A stretch of DNA of 64,000 nt from Amphiura filiformis (GCF_039555335.1 NC_092647.1:12655094-12719093); one strand, 5' to 3'. Numbered from the stretch's first letter, positions 21,440-32,587 are shown. Notes: generated by a model from the letters alone, not told the origin. A program made the numbers and translations.

Positions 21440-21563
21440 TGATGTGACCTCCAGATTTATACATCGTTCGTCTCGCACACTGACGACATTTGATTGAATG
21501 GACTGCGCCGTGATTACGGTGAAGGACACCGGTTCAAATCCTTTGTTTGGAGCCAATCGATAA
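21440..21563 (+). repeat. Dispersed repeat with a B-box-like GGTTCAAATCC, copy 1
   Basis: GATTGAATGGACTGCGCC, GTGATTACGGTGAAGGACAC and CGGTTCAAATCCTTTG recur at 25790-25872, on the minus strand at 29998-30070 and at 54420-54505. GGTTCAAATCC fits a polymerase III B box, but no convincing A box precedes it. Confidence 0.65.
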
Positions 21564-22448
21564 AAGCATGCAGGGCCTCTATACCCTATACCCATGTACA
21601 GTTTATCCCTTACATAACCTATGTCTTGAATACGCTGGCAAAGTTATGTAATAATCGGATTAATACTATATAGCAGTAGGTAAAAACAAGTTTTGAATAA
21701 TCCGCGCTACAAAGTCCCATTCAGTGATCCCAGCGAAAGTGAAAAAAATCAAATTGTTACGTGTATAAATTTTTAATGAAAAACAAATGGCAAAAAAACA
21801 AAACAGGAAAACGACAGTATTGACGAAGTTGAAGCCCCATTCAAATACATGTAGCTAATTTATATACTGTCAGTACCGGTATATAAATTACAGACTCACG
21901 TAAATGCATTATTTTTTGTCTTAGACACACGGCTTTCGGCTGAACCACTACACTAGCAAGCTATGTTAGCACATCTATGACAATGACGAAAGGTACAAAA
22001 TCAGCCATAGGCCTTTTATGACCTTTGACATTCTTTTGTGGCGAGTGACATGGTCTTTCAATTCACGCCGAGTGTCCTTGACAGGTTCGACTATGCTTCA
22101 GTGGTCATGAAAGAATTCAAAAGATAACCTCTGCCCCAATAATCCCAGGCAATTATCTGAAACTGCTCCTCGGATCATAAGAACTCAGTCCTCAAATGAT
22201 AGTCATAATAATGTCCAAAATATAAAAAGTACTGACTATCATTGAAGACTGAGTTCCGAAGTCTAGTATCCAAAATCTGAATTTTGATGATTTTTACGAT
22301 CGTCGGGCTGAAAACAAAAATCAAAAAATCACTGAATGGGCCTTTAGTTCCCTACTCTCCTTACCCTGGCAATATAAATCAAAGAAAAATAAAGAAAAAA
22401 ATAAATAAAACAAGAAAAGAAAAAAAAAGACAAAGAAAATTAACCAAA

Positions 22449-22700
22449 TTAAGGGATCTGGAATGAGCGTTTTGAGCGTTTCGATAGTATTTTTTGTGGG
22501 ACATCAGAGGACATCAGACATGTCGAATTGCATTCTGAATACGAAGAATGTCTTTCTGATATCCAATAAATTTCATTGTTTGGAATTCACGATATAATAC
22601 AAATTTTATGACAAATTATTAAAATTTGATATTTTTCACATTTTTGATATATAACAGTCCTCGAAGTAAATATCATAAATCTAATGATATATTCTTAAAC
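22449..22700. mobile_element. TTAA-flanked palindromic element, copy 4 (one arm)
   Basis: Begins TTAAGGGATCTGGAATGAGC and follows the family to AGTCCTCGAAGTAAATATC. This terminus is a variant (GAGCGTTTCGATAGTA in place of TTGGACAGTA). It pairs best, inverted, with the right end of copy 5 at 24183, not with the left end of copy 5. Confidence 0.75.
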
Positions 22701-23515
22701 AGTCCCTGGCATACCATACATGTATAGGCCTATGTATAGTACATTAGTCTGCTTTATCTGTTTTGTGCTGTTTAAGCAAATTTAAACACAATTTCCATAA
22801 AATGTAAGCTTTTACTGTCAGATATGTCCCCTTTTAATTTTGAGCAGAACAAGTGAGGTAAAGCAAAGAAAATTGGAATTTACTACTACTAGCGCCAATG
22901 AATGTTATACGATTGTAAAGCGGTACGATCCTCTGGGTGTGTGGGGGTGTGTGGGGGGAGGGGGTGCGTATGTGTGTCCTGCACGCGTATTTTTCTGCAA
23001 CTATAACGGGACGCAATACGATACCGGTATGTTATAAGAATCAAACTTACAAGAAAGATGGCTCTTGTCAAATCCTACAATTATGTCAGAGAAAATATGC
23101 ATATTTGCATTAAATTGACATAATTGATTAATTAATAAATATTGTATTTAATGATTTACCATAATTCCAAACATGTCAAACAATATGTCAAATTAAAGCT
23201 AATGAAATGCTTTATAAATTGGTAAGACACATTTTGCAGAATGCATTTAGTATTTTAGTTACATGATTCCAAACATTCTATTCCAATTTTTTTGCTACAC
23301 ACGCATAGGAGCTGTACTTTTAGAATCCGCGCCTATAATAGTCTTTCACTCCATTGTCAAAGTACTGTGCTCCCTGTACCAGGTCGCGATATTTTTTTTC
23401 CTAGTCAACATTTGCATCACATAATACATTTACATGATATAGGCCTATATGAGGCTGGATTGAGGTGTGTTCAGTTTTATACGGCGGATTTATTGCCATA
23501 ATTATTACCTCTTAC

Positions 23516-24186
23516 TTAAGGGCTGGGGTATGAACGTTTGGACAGTATTTATTGTGGGACATTAGAGCACATCAGACATATCGAATTGCATTCTGAATAC
23601 GAAGAATGTCATTCTGATATCAAATAATTTAGATTTTTGAAATTCGCAATTTAATACACATTTTATGGCAAATCATTAAAAATTGATATTTTGATATTTA
23701 ACAGTACTTGAAGTAAACTTTATATATCTGATGATTTATACTTAAAGTGTGTGTAGGTGGGATGAAAAGCCGACGATCAATTGAAAATTTTGACCTTTCG
23801 TATTGAAGATATGGATTTTTTTCCCAAAACACCAAAAAAATTAGGTCTTTTTGGGAAAAAAATCCATATCTTCAATATGAAAGGTCAAAATTTTCAATTG
23901 ACTGTCGGCTTTTCCTCCCTGCTACATACACTTTAAGAATATGTCATTAGATTCATATAATTTACTTCGAGGACTGTTATATATCAAAAATTTGAAAAAT
24001 ATCAAATTTTTATAATTTGTCATAAAATTTTATTATATTGTGATTTTCAAAAATGAAAATTATTTGATATCAGATTGAGAAAGACATGCTTCGTATTCAG
24101 AATGCAATTCGATAGGTCTGAGGTGCTCTCATGTCCCACAAAAAATACTGTCGAAACGCAATAAATGCTCATTTTAGATCCCTTAA
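23516..24186. mobile_element. TTAA-flanked palindromic element, copy 5 (complete)
   Basis: TTAA at both ends (23516-23519, 24183-24186). The two ~330-bp arms are inverted copies around a centre at about 23812-23871 where GATATGGATTTTTTTCCC is mirrored by GGGAAAAAAATCCATATC. The left terminus is of the GGACAGTATT type, the right of the GAAACGCAATAAATGCTC type, so the arms come from different subfamilies. No coding capacity; the transcript would fold into a long hairpin. Confidence 0.85.
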
Positions 24187-24225
24187 CAAAAGAAAAACAA
24201 ATTTATTCCAATTAAAATTCTACCA

Positions 24226-24296
24226 GATTTCGAACCCACAACTTTTTATTTAACAGTCGAGATCGAATACCACTACGCTGTGAGTGGTTCTGCCAG
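24226..24296 (-). pseudogene. tRNA-like relic
   Basis: On the minus strand CAGCGTAGTGGTATTCG and GGGTTCGAAATCTGG sit at A- and B-box spacing. The B box has an extra A and no cloverleaf can be closed. Probably a SINE or tRNA relic. Confidence 0.4.
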
Positions 24297-24860
24297 AAAT
24301 GCGTTTGTTCATCATACTTATTGATTACGGAATAAATCGCAAACACACGATATATATATTACTTGTCTATTACTAATAAATACGTATATAATCTCCAATC
24401 AATAATGAACCTTGCCTCCGACTATGCGGTTCCTATGCAAATGTTGACTAGTAAATTAATATAGGCGACCAGGTCCTAGAGTGTGATGGTTTTGTAGCAG
24501 ATGACAGTGCTCATTCAAGCCTGTCAGGGTCAGTTAGTAGCCACTTGCTGAATGGATGGCCATTATCAGCTATCAAAGAGATGCCTTGTGCAGCTGCCAA
24601 TCACAGTAGAGGTTTGATAACATTTTGTTAAAAACCAAATGTGATATAAGGACAAAGCTGTGCATGTTGGTACTTAATTGTTTGGATTCTTATGTTGAAA
24701 TTCCCTTGTATTAGTATTTTTATGTGTAGTGTATATTGTTCATAAATTATATAGCTTTTAAATTTTGGGCATTTTTGCTCAGTTGCACTGTACCATTAAT
24801 CAATTACCGACACAAGCAGGTATACAGTGTATTATTTTATTTTTATTTCGTATCTCAGGA

Positions 24861-24950
24861 GCACAGCTCACTTGGTAAGGCGTCAGAATTTGGTACACGA
24901 GCGCTTCGAACTTTAAATCGGAAGGTGGTGAGTTCGAGCCTCATCACGGT
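24861..24950 (+). pseudogene. tRNA-like relic with an insertion
   Basis: AGCTCACTTGGTAAGGCG resembles an A box and GGTGAGTTCGAGCCTC a B box, with about 15 bp more than a class I tRNA between them. Arms do not pair well. Confidence 0.45.
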
Positions 24951-25724
24951 CACATTAATTTTATAAACCAAATATTGTTCGAACTTTTCATATTTGTTTT
25001 TCTTTTATTGTTTCTTTTCTTTGTCTTTTTTTTCTTGTTTTATTTAATTTTGTCTTTATTTTTCTTTGATTCATATTGCCAGGGTAAGGAGTGGAGGAAC
25101 TAACGGCCCATTCAGTGATTTTTTCATCTGGACGATTGTAAAAATCATCAAAATTCAGATTTTGTACTAGACTGCGGAACTCAGTCTTCAATGATATAGT
25201 CAGTAATAATCTGTTGATCATTATATGACTATCATCATCCGAAGAGCAGTTTCAGACAATTGCTTGGAATTGTTGGGGCAGCGGTTATCTTTTGAATTCT
25301 TTCATGACCGCTGAAGCAGAGTCAAACCTGTCAAGGACACTCGGCGTGAATTGAACTGATTGAATTTATATACTGACAGTATATATAAATTAGCTACATG
25401 TAGGCCTATTTGAATGGGGCTTCAACTTCGTCGATACTGCCGTTTTCTTGGGTTTTTGCCATATTTTTCATTAAAAAATTTATAAAAGTAACAATTTGAT
25501 TTTTTTTTCACTTTCGCTGGGATCACTGAATGGGGCTTTGCAACGCGATATATTCAAAACTTGTATTCACCTACTGTTATAGCATTAATCCGATTATTAC
25601 ACAACTTCGCCAGCGTATTCAAGACATCCAATGCAAATAATCACCTAGATTATGACGTTCATACCGTAAATATGGCGGAGTACTCAAATTCATTCAACAA
25701 AAGCATGATTACAAGCTATTGCAA

Positions 25725-25872
25725 TCTACCGCGACAGCTCGTCTCACACACATAACAAATGCACTATAGGATCAAATAGGTTGACGACAACGTTTGATTG
25801 AATGCACTGCATTGCGCCATGATTACGGTGAAGGACACCGGTTCAAATCCTTTGTATGGAGCTAATCAATAA
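25725..25872 (+). repeat. Dispersed repeat with B-box-like GGTTCAAATCC, copy 2
   Basis: CGACAGCTCGTCTCACACAC, GATCAAATAGGTTGACGAC and the GGTTCAAATCC block follow in the same order as at 54380-54505 and, inverted, at 29998-30130. Confidence 0.7.
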
Positions 25873-26380
25873 TTCCACGCACATCCTCTATTATTGCCCA
25901 ATTATTGCCCGGGATGATTGCACACTGTAAAAGAGCTATTGTTATAATGTTTGATGAAATCGTGTTTAACTATTTGCTTAAGAAAGGCACAATACAGATA
26001 AAGCAGACAGATTTACTACATGTGGTACATGTATATACATATAGGGAATGTGTTCGAGTATTACCTAATTATAATAGGGGCGTATCCAAAAATGAATTCA
26101 CACCCCTTTCAAATGTCGAGCCAAAGTGCAGGCCCTATGGCCATTAATTACAGCTGCTCACCCAGCAAATTCTTTTCCCTGACTTGAGGGCAAAAATAAC
26201 AAAAATCGCCCACCCAATAAATTATCCTTATTTACCTATTTACCTCCCTGCTTACCCCCGCCCCTTTAACCTGCTAAAATCGCTTGTCCCTCCACCTGTA
26301 CCTACCGACCTGCCAAAATGCTGCCCCCATTTGGCCTGCCAAAATATCTTGACCCCTCCCATAGTTCACCACCCCGGGTA

Positions 26381-26722
26381 TATCTCTAAATGTAAAGAGT
26401 GAAAAACTCACTCCCAAAAGAGTGATTCACTTATAAGACCACTCAAAAAAGAGTGAAATGTGTTTTTAACTTTAAAACCACTCAAAATAGAAACCACTCT
26501 AAAGAGTGAATTTCAACTCTTTCAAGGAGTTAAATGAAGGACAACACATTTTTCGAGTTGTCCTTCATTTAACTCCTTGAACGAGTTGAAATTCACTCTT
26601 TTAGAGTGGTTTTCACTCTATTTTGAGTGGTTTTAAAGTTAAAAAAACACATTTCTCTCTTTTTTGAGTGATCTTATAAGTGATTCACTCTTTGGGGAGT
26701 GAGTTTTCACTCTTTTAGAGAG
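26381..26722. mobile_element. Near-perfect 340-bp palindrome of CACTC/GAGTG motifs
   Basis: The two halves mirror each other from TCTCTAAA/TTTAGAGA at the ends to GGACAACACATTTTTCGAGTTGTCC at the centre (about 26532-26557). GAGTG or CACTC recurs more than 20 times. TA flanks both ends. It is non-coding and would form one long hairpin if transcribed. Confidence 0.8.
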
Positions 26723-26764
26723 TAAACCTACACATGATTATTGCACTAATACATGCATTTAATA

Positions 26765-26830
26765 CTTAAAGGCCCATTCAGTGATTTGCTCATCCGGACG
26801 ATCGTAAAAATGATCAAAATTCAAATCTTG
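26765..26830. repeat. Fragment of the 21.6-kb foldback family
   Basis: GGCCCATTCAGTGATTTG, ATCCGGACGATCGTAAAAAT and ATCAAAATTCAAATCTTG match 25108-25160 in order. Confidence 0.7.
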
Positions 26831-27239
26831 GTACCTTTGTCATTTGGTGAGGAGTATAATTCACAATACACTCCAGCCGCATAGTAACTTGCTCTATCAT
26901 TTGGTATAGACGAATCTAAATTCACGCATTCCTACACCTGACTAGCAGCCTTTAGTTGGGTAGCCGTCGGCTGCAATGCACTCAAAATGTGAAATGATTC
27001 GGCCTTGGCGGAAATTTTAAACTGCATTCCATCACCCGTTTTACACCTTTCATAATAATCGGATTAACTACACGCGGTATCTATGCTTTGATGTACTTCT
27101 CGTCCTTGCATCTTCTCTAGGTGTTAGGCGGCTTTTATTTGCACAATTGGACGCTCAAAACACTAAGTTGGTGCTAGCGGCTACCCAAAGATGTCTGACC
27201 AAATCCTGACCATGACTTGGCTCGTTGGATTCGTCTATA
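26831..27239. other. Non-coding stretch, nothing recognised
   Basis: No ORF, array or inverted repeat that I can support, apart from CATAATAATCGGATTAA near 27050, which resembles part of the foldback arm. Confidence 0.45.
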
Positions 27240-27306
27240 AGGCTGCGTTCACATAGAAGTATACTATTCGGGTATACGGTGCACGTTTTACAGGTGCACG
27301 CGTATA
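27240..27306 (+). repeat. Left part of a ~110-bp tandem duplication, split by an element
   Basis: GGCTGCGTTCACATAGAAGT, ATACTATTCGGGTATACG and TGCACGTTTTACAGGTGCAC match 29445-29514. The matching remainder lies at 29402-29442, beyond the 2.1-kb element. Confidence 0.85.
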
Positions 27307-29401
27307 TGGTCAATTCCAGCGAAAGCGGGACAAAATTCTCTCTATGTTAACTTTCCACTTTAAAATGTCATTAATAAAGGAAATCACGTTATTGATGGAG
27401 CATATCATGTCACGTCCAATGTGCTCTCTTTGTGCATATAGGCCTTTACTAGCAAGTCATACCAGGGACAAGTTATGATGGCTTAAATGAATTGGCGTTA
27501 CCCACGAATTCAAAGATAAAGCACCATATATGTCACTGAATGTCCTTCAATCAAAATGAAATTATTACCGTTAGAAAGACGTTTGCATGATCTCTCATCA
27601 TATGTAAAACGATTGAATTCCATCAAAGTTTGTGGACTCTAGAGGCCATTAAGTCAATTTGGCTAATAATTTTGTTACCCGCGTGTCAAAAATAAAATGA
27701 TCGTTCTGAAAAATGTTAAGTAAATATGCCATAAATGACTATATCATGAAACGAAGTTTCGTTCTATAATTCTGAGGTCCAAGTGATTATTTTATGCAAA
27801 TACGTTTTACCCATAAAATTCCATAAAATCAAATTTGACGTTACCCACGTATCAACTGTTACCCACGAGTCCAGCAAATATAATTGCCATAACTTAAATT
27901 AACATTTAATGACTTTGGACACTGAATTTAGTTTGACAAGCGCTTAAAATTGTAAATCGTAAAAATACGTTCACCGTTTTAAAAAGAATCTACGACGGTT
28001 TAAACTTTTGTTACCCACGAATCCCGAATAGATGCTAACCTTGAAAAACAAGGAGATTGTTTATTTTAAGTTTAAATCAGCACATATTCAAGCCATGGGT
28101 ATGCTATAATTTTTACAGTACTTACAGTTTATGCACCTAAGAAACGCAAACCCCAAACGGCACTATTGTACTTATAGCTTTACCCACGAATTCGGCGTTA
28201 CCCACGAATCCAAGGATTTACTCGTAAATTATATGTTTCTTATGCATCTTAACATTTTGAAAACATGCGAAATAGGTTCCAAAATAGTCCTGTTTAATAG
28301 CGTCCTCTTGAAGGTATACTGAAGCTGTATCATGAAGTTTTGATTGATTATCCTAAATTACCATTTTTGGGTAAATGCAATTGGTTAGAGAAACGGGAAT
28401 CATTGAAACACAATGGAGGAATAACCGCATGATGGTTTCCAACCTTCTGTAATATTTTCTATTTTGCCGCTTATCAATACATACCTTCAAGTATGTGTTA
28501 CCCACGAACATTTTGGTTACCCACGAATCCCTACTTAAATTATAGTTAACAATGTATTGATAGTGTTTTAGTTCATAGGAACTGTCAAACACGAGTTAAT
28601 AGAATATTGCTGCATGAAAATATGGAATGATTTTACTAAAATAATAATATAAAACTGTTTGCTCTGTCTATTTGAATTTGGCAACTTCATTATTTATTAT
28701 TTTTATACCCAAAATGCCATAATGATCCATTCTAAATATTCCATGTAGTCTGTATTTTGATTAAAAATCATTTTAGTGCAATTGCAGCCTGAATTATTCA
28801 CATACGGAAAAGTATTTTTATTTTTATTAAAAAATTTATTAGGAATTGCTATTTTCCAGACGCTGTTACCCACGAATCCATCCGAGATCCTCATCCTGCG
28901 ACTAGATACAAAATCTAACTTTATATTTAAATGAAGCATTTATTCTAATCTTTCGAAATAATACAGTAATGTTAAATGACAGCCACTTTGGAAAGAGTTC
29001 GAAGAATTGACACAATCTTAACTGTGGTTCTTTCTTAAAATTTGTAATAACCAAAATATTTCTTTGTAGATATATGTAATAAAATTCTATTTTACGTTCA
29101 AAGTCTTCACCGATTTCTAGTGTATATGAGTAACACATAAAATATTGAAAGATATTAAAGAAAGTGAAATTTTATGGCGTACAACAGGTGAAAAAGGCTT
29201 GAATTCGTGGGTAACATGCATATGCGCATTTCACATTTTATTTGGTCTAGCAAGAAAAGTTATTTTTCAATCCGATGGCACTTCCACCTGATGATTCACT
29301 AGACATGATCGTCTCATTTGATAAGTCTAGAATTGAAAAGGAAAACATTTTCAAAGTGGCCCCCAGAGAGAATTTTGGCCCGCTTTGGCTGGAATTGACC
29401 A
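27307..29401. mobile_element. 2,095-bp inverted-repeat element with TATA duplication and dispersed GTTACCCACGAATCC
   Basis: Ends TGGTCAATTCCAGCGAAAGC and its inverse agree over 36 bp with two mismatches, and TATA flanks both sides (27303-27306, 29402-29405). The uninterrupted neighbour copy (29445-29555) shows the empty site. The longest ORFs are about 60-80 codons and unlike any transposase. GTTACCCACGAATCC or a close variant occurs at 27497, 27674, 27840, 27858, 28010, 28178, 28197, 28497, 28516 and 28865 on the plus strand and once inverted at 29201-29215. A non-autonomous DNA transposon is the simplest reading; the family is unknown to me. Confidence 0.8.
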
Positions 29402-29555
29402 TATAGTTAAATCGAGCAAGGCAATATCATAGTACCGGGTCACATAAGGCTACGATCGCATAGAAGTATACTATTCGGGTATACGATGCACGTTTTGCAG
29501 GTGCACGTGTATAGATTAAATCGAGCAAGGTAATTTCATAGTACCGGGTCACATA
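29402..29555 (+). repeat. Remainder and second copy of the ~110-bp tandem duplication
   Basis: 29402-29442 completes the split first copy (AAATCGAGCAAGGCAATATC, TAGTACCGGGTCACATAAG). 29445-29555 is the intact second copy. Confidence 0.85.
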
Positions 29556-29806
29556 AGAGCTATTCGAAAAGGCCGTATACCTGCGTTTAGTATAGTATAG
29601 TGGGAATCGCGCGTGTTCGATTTTAGTGCATGCGTATACCGTCCAAATTTTAAAAACCTAAACCATATGTGGGCAAATTCATTTTTAATAGATGCACTAT
29701 CTAATTCTGCACATTATGACACCTCATTGAATGCAATGTGACCTCAAGAAGTAAAGTTACAAGCATTTGATAAGACGAAGAAAATGGGTAAACTGACATA
29801 CTCGCC

Positions 29807-29907
29807 ATTCGCTATACGAAATACGCTCATTCGATCAGGCTGAGTTCACATAGTATACTCCTATATGAACTCAGCCTGAACGAATGAGCGTATTTCGTAT
29901 AGCGAAT
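29807..29907. repeat. About 100-bp palindrome
   Basis: ATTCGCTATACGAAATACGC, TCATTCG and CAGGCTGAGTTCACATA are each mirrored across a centre near 29857. The end sequence GTTCACATAGAAGTATAC also occurs at 27247, and GTATACTTCTATGTGAAC at 29919, so it belongs to the same repeat complex as the 110-bp duplication. Confidence 0.75.
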
Positions 29908-29997
29908 ACCGTATACCGTATACTTCTATGTGAACTCAGCCTAATGCACCAACTGTGACATCTTTTGAGTTATAGAGGTTGTGCATGGAATTATTTA

Positions 29998-30625
29998 TTG
30001 GCTCCAAACAAAGGATTTGAACCGGTGTCCTTCACCGAAATCATGGCACAGTGCAGTCCATTCAATCAAATATTGTCATCAACCTATTTGATTGTAGTGT
30101 ATTTGTTATGTGTGTGAGACGACCTCTCGCAGTAGATTGCAAACATGCTTTTGTTGAATGCATTTGAGTAGACCGCCATTATTGTGAATTAGTAAAAGGA
30201 TCAAAGAAAAAAGGGTGGAATCACTGATCAATATGCATGATTACAATGTTCAAACACCCCTTACTGTAAATAGATTATCCCATCAAAAGTTTCAAGTCAT
30301 TAGGAATATTCGGCTGGACCCAGATATCTTGCTGTAAATCGGTCAAAATTGAATAAAAGTAGACAAGGAAGAATATTTTTTCTTTTTTTTACTAATAATT
30401 TCTGTTAGGTCTGACCGTGTTTAGCAACTTTTCTTTCATGACTTTTTTCCAAAGTGAAAACTTTTCGAAATATATCCTAAAAACCGGGTGTCTAAGTTAT
30501 TTGGACAGACAATTAAAACATAGCCTGCTAGTGGTTCAGCCGAAAGCCGTGTAGGCCTATTTAAAAAATATAGCTACATGTATTTGAATGAGGCTTCAAT
30601 TTCGTCAATTACTACTGGTCGATAA
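29998..30625 (-). repeat. Degraded copy of the 21.6-kb foldback family
   Basis: On the minus strand the GGTTCAAATCCTTTG block, CAATCAAATATTGTCATC (plus strand), GTGTGTGAGACGACCTCTCG (plus strand) and CAGCCGAAAGCCGTGTAGGC at 30538 match landmarks of the elements at 21.6 and 53.4 kb. The middle is diverged. Confidence 0.65.
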
Positions 30626-30689
30626 TGATAAGATTTCGGTTCTAAGAACTTGGAAACTTTTCTGATGAGCGTTTTGAGCTTGTTTGAGC

Positions 30690-32000
30690 CCTCTCTTTTA
30701 GACTTATTTTTTACCAAATCTGGATTTTAAACTCGTTACCATGGCATCAGAAGGTAGCGAAAATATATGTTTCACTTTATTTTAAACTATATATGTATAG
30801 CTTTTATCACCCTAATTGCACCTGCAAAGTTTCAGGTTCGAACTCCGAGTTAAACTCGTTTTTTACCAAATCTGTGGATTTTAAACACGTTTCCATGGCA
30901 ACAGAAGATCACGAACACATATGTTTCACTTTATTCTACTGTTTATGGTTAGCTTTTATCAACCTTGACATATTTGCAAACTTTCAGGTTCGATTTTCTA
31001 AAAATAACGGAGTTAGACTCATTTTGTACCAAATCTGTGGATTTTAAACACGTTACCATGGCAACAGAAGATAGCGAAAATATATGTTTCACATTATCTT
31101 ACTATATATGGTTAGCTTTTATCAATCTTGACACACCTGCAAAGTTTCAGGTTCGAGTTTCTTAAAATAACGAAATTAGACTCATTTTTTACCAAATCTG
31201 TGGATTTTAAACACGTTACCATGGCAACAGAAGATCACGAAAACATGTGTTTCACTTTATTCTACTGTTTATGGTTAGATTTTATCAACCTTGACATATT
31301 TGCAAACTTTCAGATTTGAATTCCTAAAAATAACGGAGTTAGACTAATTTTTTACCAAATCTGTGGATTTTAAACACGTTACCATGGCAACAGAAGATCA
31401 CGAAAACATGTGTTTCACTTTATTCTACTGTTTATGGTTAGCTTTTATCAACCTTGACATATTTGCAAACTTTCAGGTTCGAGTTTCTAAAAATAACGGA
31501 GTTAGACTCATTTTTTACCAAATCTGTAGATTTTAAACATGTTACCATGGCAACAGAAGGTAGCGAAAATATATGTTTCATTTTATTCTACTGTTGATGG
31601 TTAGCATTTATTAACCTTGACATATCTGCAAAGTTTCAGGTTCGAATTCATAAAAATAACGGAGTTAGACTCATTTTTTACCAAATCTGTGGATTTTAAA
31701 CATGTTACCATGGCAACAGAAGGTAACGAAAACATATGTTTCATTTTATTCTACTATTGATGGTTAGCTTTTATCAACCTTGGCACACCTGCAAAGATTC
31801 AGATTTGAATTCCTAAAAATAACGGAGTTAGACTAATTTTTTACCAAATCTGTGGCTTTTAAAAGCGTTACCATGACAACAGAAGATAGTGAAAATATAA
31901 GATTCACTTTATGTTACTATATATGGTAAGTGTTTATCAACCTTGACATATTTGCAAAGTTTCAGATCAAGATTCAAAAAGTAACCGAGTTAGCTCATTT
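30690..32000 (+). repeat. 163-bp tandem array, 8 units, each with an RFX X-box-like palindrome
   Basis: GTTACCATGGCAAC starts at 31052, 31215, 31378, 31541 and 31704 exactly, and with one mismatch at 30735, 30889 and 31867. Six of the seven intervals are exactly 163 bp and the first is 154. Each unit also has ACCAAATCTGTGGATTTTAA, GTTTCACTTTATTCTACTG and GCAAACTTTCAGGTTCGA. 163 is not a multiple of 3 and the ORFs shift frame between units, so the array is not coding. Confidence 0.92.
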
Positions 32001-32242
32001 AAAACCTTTTTTCCCTTGATTTTCATCAAAATCACAAAATCATGTTTTTTGACGTTTTAGCTAAGATTTTGGTCACGTGACTTGTAAATGAGAATTGGTA
32101 TGCCCAAATATGGAATCATTATTGTGTTAGCTTTCCAAATAACCACAACAAGCAGGCCGCCTAATGTATGCAAACAGCAGACAACATGATGCACACTTTT
32201 GGTGGTCCGCTTGATTTCCAATACTAGCAGTCCACCACATAT

Positions 32243-32368
32243 TGACATCCAGTGTCACACCAGATGTCAACATCTGGTTGTCAACTGGATGTGCCTAAAC
32301 CGGAGTGCCACTGGATGTCACATCCAGTGGACCACCAGTGGGCACCCGGGTGTCCACTGGATGCGCGA
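32243..32368. repeat. Cruciform-forming minisatellite, related to 8.4 kb
   Basis: 32308-32330 (CCACTGGATGT and its inverse around one base) and 32260-32277 (CCAGATGT and its inverse) are perfect hairpins. Variants of CATCCAGTGG and ACTGGATG fill the rest to about 32368. Confidence 0.75.
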
Positions 32369-32587
32369 AATGCCTGTGTAGGCCAATCATGTAGAACAGT
32401 AGAACCATTGCATAGAGATCACAATATTCAATATCAGACTGAGCAGATGGCTATATTTGTTGGGTTGAAGTAAGCTTACTGTCTGTGTGTCATTTGATCG
32501 AGAAATCTGCTATCCACGATGACACGATAGTTACTGTGTGGACAGAGATAGAGCATGGAACTATAATATAAACTACTTCAGTCACTT

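Larger units (their letters stand above)
21621..25628. mobile_element. Large foldback element with ~620-820-bp arms
   Basis: 21621-22443 and 25010-25628 are inverted copies: ATGTCTTGAATACGCTGG is mirrored by CCAGCGTATTCAAGACAT, GATCCCAGCGAAAGTGAAA by TTTCACTTTCGCTGGGATC, TGAAGCCCCATTCAAA by TTTGAATGGGGCTTCA, and CAAGAAAAGAAAAAAAAGAC by GTCTTTTTTTTCTTG. The left arm has about 200 bp (around 21900-22050, with CACGGCTTTCGGCTGAACC) that the right arm lacks. The ~2.5-kb loop holds two TTAA-family palindromes and two tRNA-like sequences and codes for nothing recognisable. Related pieces are at 26765-26830, 29998-30625 and 53421-54435. Confidence 0.75.

Noticed and set aside
2652..24186. Assigning the TTAA palindromes to the piggyBac superfamily
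   Set aside because: TTAA fits, but the terminal bases after TTAA are GGG where piggyBac-type ends usually begin CCY, and no transposase was seen. Left unassigned.
27497..28879. CRISPR-like array of GTTACCCACGAATCC
   Set aside because: Spacing is irregular (18 to about 350 bp), there are no uniform spacers, and the setting is an animal genome.
30793..31319. ORFs over the 163-bp array
   Set aside because: The unit length is not a multiple of three, so the apparent repeated protein changes frame from unit to unit.
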